Assembly: GCA_023614405.1 (NCBI GenBank)
Contig: JAJUPC010000226.1
Span: 310,001-374,000 of the forward strand
DNA length: 64,000 nucleotides
From: Avena insularis
Taxonomy: Eukaryota; Streptophyta; Magnoliopsida; Poales; Poaceae
Direction: 5' to 3'
The translations under genes and the position numbers were made by a program. The notes under the pieces are model-generated. The model did not search any database, had not been told where the DNA came from, and worked only from the letters and a program-made list of their open reading frames with translations. Positions 61,154 to 64,000 of the stretch are shown here, one piece after another. Position 1 is the stretch's first letter; each line of letters opens with the position of its first letter.

Positions 61154-62784
61154 TGTGTGTTGACTGTAGGAATCGTGACCTTAGAAATGGATTAGCAATA
61201 GGAGACCTCTATTAGGTGAAATATCATATTTTCTACTTATTAGAGTTCTTATATTCCTTGTCTATCATTTATATAATCTCTTCTTGTTCAAAATTTGTAG
61301 TTATACATTATTTTAATACCTAAATGAGAGTTAGCTAAGTAAAAGAACAAATAGTATGACATAAATAAATATCTCATCAAGTTTGGTTAGGTCTAGAGCA
61401 CCATATTTTATCTCTTTAGGAGATCATCGCTATCGTGTTAGCATATTGTTCTTACCAACTTATGTGGTATGACAATATAGGTTGCTTGCTTGTTTGTACT
61501 GAACCATATCGTGTGATGCCTTGTTTAGGATCTGTTGTTTTGAAACTCTAAAGTTGCTAAAGTTTTCGTGTGGTTTTAAGATTATTTTAATGGTGTGAAT
61601 TGATTGAAATTCATGGAATTACTGCTGCAGTTTTCTGCCTGACCTGTTTTACCGCGCGATTTTTCATATTTTACTGCTAACTCAGAAAAATCCAAAAAAT
61701 AGGATCTGGAGCGTAATTACCTGTAGTACATGCACAAAAGTTGGCTAAAATTCCTAACGAGTTTAGGTCGGTCAGAAAAATTCGTGAAACCTGCTGTACG
61801 GTTTTGACAGATTTTGTTTGTTGCTTATATGTTTCTCTATTTTACTCTAGTATTGTTCCCAATGCTTTCAAACTATTTTGTGGTTATTATACAAGTGTTT
61901 GATTGTGTGTTGATCGCCTATGATTGTTTCCTTGTTTGTAACATTGATTGCTTCATATAGTTATTGGTAGGATTATTTTCTTAGTCGTTTCTTTCCTATA
62001 GAATCTATTCTTCCCTATCTTGAACCCTGGGAGATATAATGATGTGTTAAGCGGAAGGTTTGACAACACAATACATTTAGGAAAGAGAATGCTTCACCTA
62101 ATGGAAAAAGGATGTGGAATTATGAAGTTTTGCACATGATGTTATGTAGTAGATTACCCAACCTGAAAGTTGAAGTATCATAGCTTAGTTTTAGTAGTAG
62201 CTTTGTTGATTGGATACATTGGAGTATACATAGAGCATTAGTTCGTACCCATGGAAACATTCTTCAAGGCAAGTGAGAATGCCCGAGTGATAGAAAAACG
62301 TGATTCACCTATCCTCATACAGGGTAATGATTTGGGTGCAGGATGGATTGATCACCATTCCTACTACTCTTATTATTCGCTCTTGTACTGTTTTGCAGAT
62401 CATGAGTGTCTTTTCAACCTTAGCAGAGAGTCGACGTTGAGCCTAAAAGCATCCATTGCTAAGCGTAGTAATATACGATAAGAATGAATCTCAACCATGA
62501 TTAATGGGTACCGTGAAGTAAACATCCCCTAATTGACCACCATGAGAGTTTTGCTAGTTTAAGAAGAGCTTTCTCGGAAACTATCAATCATGATGTTTAG
62601 AATGTGCTAGAGACATTGTGCCAATAAAAGTCTAAAGGAGAACCAATCTGAGCTAAGTGAATCCTCGAGAAATGACCTAGTCAATTTTATTTTAAGGGTG
62701 GTAGCACCCTAATGGATCCCGAACCTTTCGTTCTTTCTAGCCTTCCCAAATCTCGGGACGAGATTTCATTTAAGGGTGGTAGTC
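61154..62784 (+). mobile_element. C interior, non-coding
   Basis: The longest frame (62251-62481, 76 codons) has no recognised motif, and no zinc knuckles like those of D are seen. The last 100 bp resemble the end of D's interior (GGTGGTAGCACCCTA, then CTTCCCAAATCT). It closes with the hairpin at 62748-62766 and TTTAAGGGTGGTAGTC as polypurine tract. Confidence 0.75.
62748..62766 (+). other. Pre-polypurine hairpin of C
   Basis: AAATCTCG-GGA-CGAGATTT is a perfect 8-bp stem, 18 bases before the 3' LTR. Confidence 0.7.
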
Positions 62785-64000
62785 TGTCACATCCCAAACT
62801 TCTCCTAATTTTGGAATGTGAAACAAATAAATAAGTTTGATTGATTGTTTAACTATGTTGAAAATTCTCAAAGAGAAGAAACTTTTTGAATAGAAAATCC
62901 TCTCAACCTTGAATCAAAATCTTATATTCTTTTGTTATGACCTAAGTAGCCATATAGGCAAAAGGGCTTGAATTGATTATGGATTGAAGAATTGGTGTGC
63001 AAGATTTCAAAATGAAAATCATAAATCATTCATAAGCATTTCATTACATCCATGCAAAGTTCTCAAAACTAAATCCAAATCCTGGTATCTAAATCCTATA
63101 GTTGATTCGCCCAAATGTTCCTAAGAGTAATTAAATTGACTTATTAAAACCCACTGTTGCTAAGGCATAAATTATTGATAATTATAGCCTAAAGAGATCC
63201 AATTAATACTACAAAATTTTAGAAACAAAATTGAGCTCATTTGGAGCTAGTATGAAAAAGTTATGAAATAAATACAAACACATAAAGATATAAATAAAAT
63301 GAAATATACAAGGATTTGTCAATCCACTACTTCCAAACTAGTAAAAAGATTACAAATTTGATCCTACAATGATCTATTCAATTTTAGAAATTTTTTAAAA
63401 CAAGAATCATATCATTTGGAGTTTGTATGCAAAAGATATGAAGGAAACAAGTAAATAGAAAAAGAAAAAGAAAAAAAACCTAAATGGGCCGGCCCACCCG
63501 GACCGACCGCAGCATCAGCACGCACGTACACAAGGATCGATCCCATGGTTGCTTTAAAATGCGTGCGAATCAGTTTTTAACAAACCTATCTCTACTCAAA
63601 CTGCTATAACTTTTTATCTACAACTTCGAATCGACTTTCGTTTGTTTCTACTTGTTCCCTACTTCAATACCTATCTCTACAACATCCTAAATCTCCATAT
63701 AAACTCGTGGAGCCACAGCTGTACGAGTTTCTCTTCTCGAAATCCCGAATCTACATATGCCCAAATCTTATTTTGTTTTTTAACCCATCTAGACTTCGTC
63801 GTTTGCCTTCGGTCAAAAAACGAAAGTTGTAGGAATCGTCAAAATCTTTCAATCCCAACAAACCTCACCTCTTTTCATCCACCACGGCCAGAGAATTTCG
63901 CATCGCAATATTTCAGATCTTACAGTGTAAATCCAAGATGTACTCGCGCTCGTTTCTTCAAATCCAAATTCCTTTGGTGAGAAGGTAGGAATAATGATTC
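62785..64000 (+). mobile_element. C 3' LTR, first 1216 bp
   Basis: It starts TGTCACATCCC and is collinear with 57196-58410. It is cut by the window end. Confidence 0.9.

Larger units (their letters stand above)
57196..64000 (+). mobile_element. Element C: LTR retrotransposon with non-coding interior (runs off the window)
   Basis: A complete 5' LTR (57196-61138) is followed by a tRNA-Met primer site, a 1.65-kb interior with no retroviral domains, a polypurine tract and the first 1.2 kb of the 3' LTR. It inserted in H'. LTR length (3943 bp) and the pre-LTR region closely parallel D. By eye the two LTRs differ at roughly two to three positions per 100 bp over their shared first part. Confidence 0.9.

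Overview
This is plant nuclear DNA, almost certainly from a large-genome grass and most probably a Triticeae cereal (wheat, barley, rye or Aegilops). The evidence is the element types: CACTA transposons with termini CACTACTACAGAA and CACTACTAGGAAA, a Stowaway MITE with CTCCCTCCGTCC termini, and very long LTR retrotransposons primed by initiator tRNA-Met (TGGTATCAGAGC), nested inside one another. I see no intact host gene, rRNA, tRNA or CRISPR array. The only host coding material is captured gene fragments inside a CACTA element. Family names would need a repeat-library search, so I use working letters.

Layout. 1-623 and 4792-6999 are the 3' end of a Gypsy-type element F1 (internal tail, polypurine tract, LTR), interrupted by CACTA-1 (624-4791, 3-bp target duplication GAC). 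CACTA-1 carries captured exons, one from the NEDD8-activating enzyme gene ECR1/UBA3, and a Stowaway MITE (2224-2347). 7000-9032 plus 52600-52914 is a minus-strand LTR fragment (element I). Element I is split by CACTA-2 (9033-52599). CACTA-2 is in turn split by G (10498-52548, minus strand, target duplication GCCAC), a retrotransposon with LTRs of about 6.4 kb and a decayed gag but no pol. G hosts four further insertions: L (13853-22936, two 4.1-4.2 kb LTRs around only 0.8 kb, TSD GGTAA); solo LTR H (27787-31813); D (33582-42430, encoding a multi-zinc-knuckle protein, TSD GGAAT); and solo LTR E (44326-48446, TSD TAAAA). 52915-55009 is the 3' end of a second F copy (F2), into which I had inserted. 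55010-56374 is unclassified repeat-like DNA, 56375-57195 is the end of a second H-type LTR (minus), and 57196 to the window end is element C (complete 5' LTR, non-coding 1.6-kb interior, start of the 3' LTR).

The insertion order can be read from target duplications and from the undisturbed partner LTR. The two G LTRs supply empty sites for L, D and E, and F1 supplies the empty site for I. The nest is therefore at least five levels deep: F2 > I > CACTA-2 > G > (L, H, D, E).

The most interesting signals cut across families. A short dyad-symmetric hairpin lies just before the polypurine tract of five different families, with compensating base changes. A covarying TGCA-centred palindrome, usually followed by a CGGTTATGGACA block, sits about 0.6-1.0 kb from the 3' end of most of the long LTRs. 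Element D encodes a nucleocapsid-like protein with tandem CCHC knuckles and nothing else recognisable. All element boundaries and similarities here were judged by eye.
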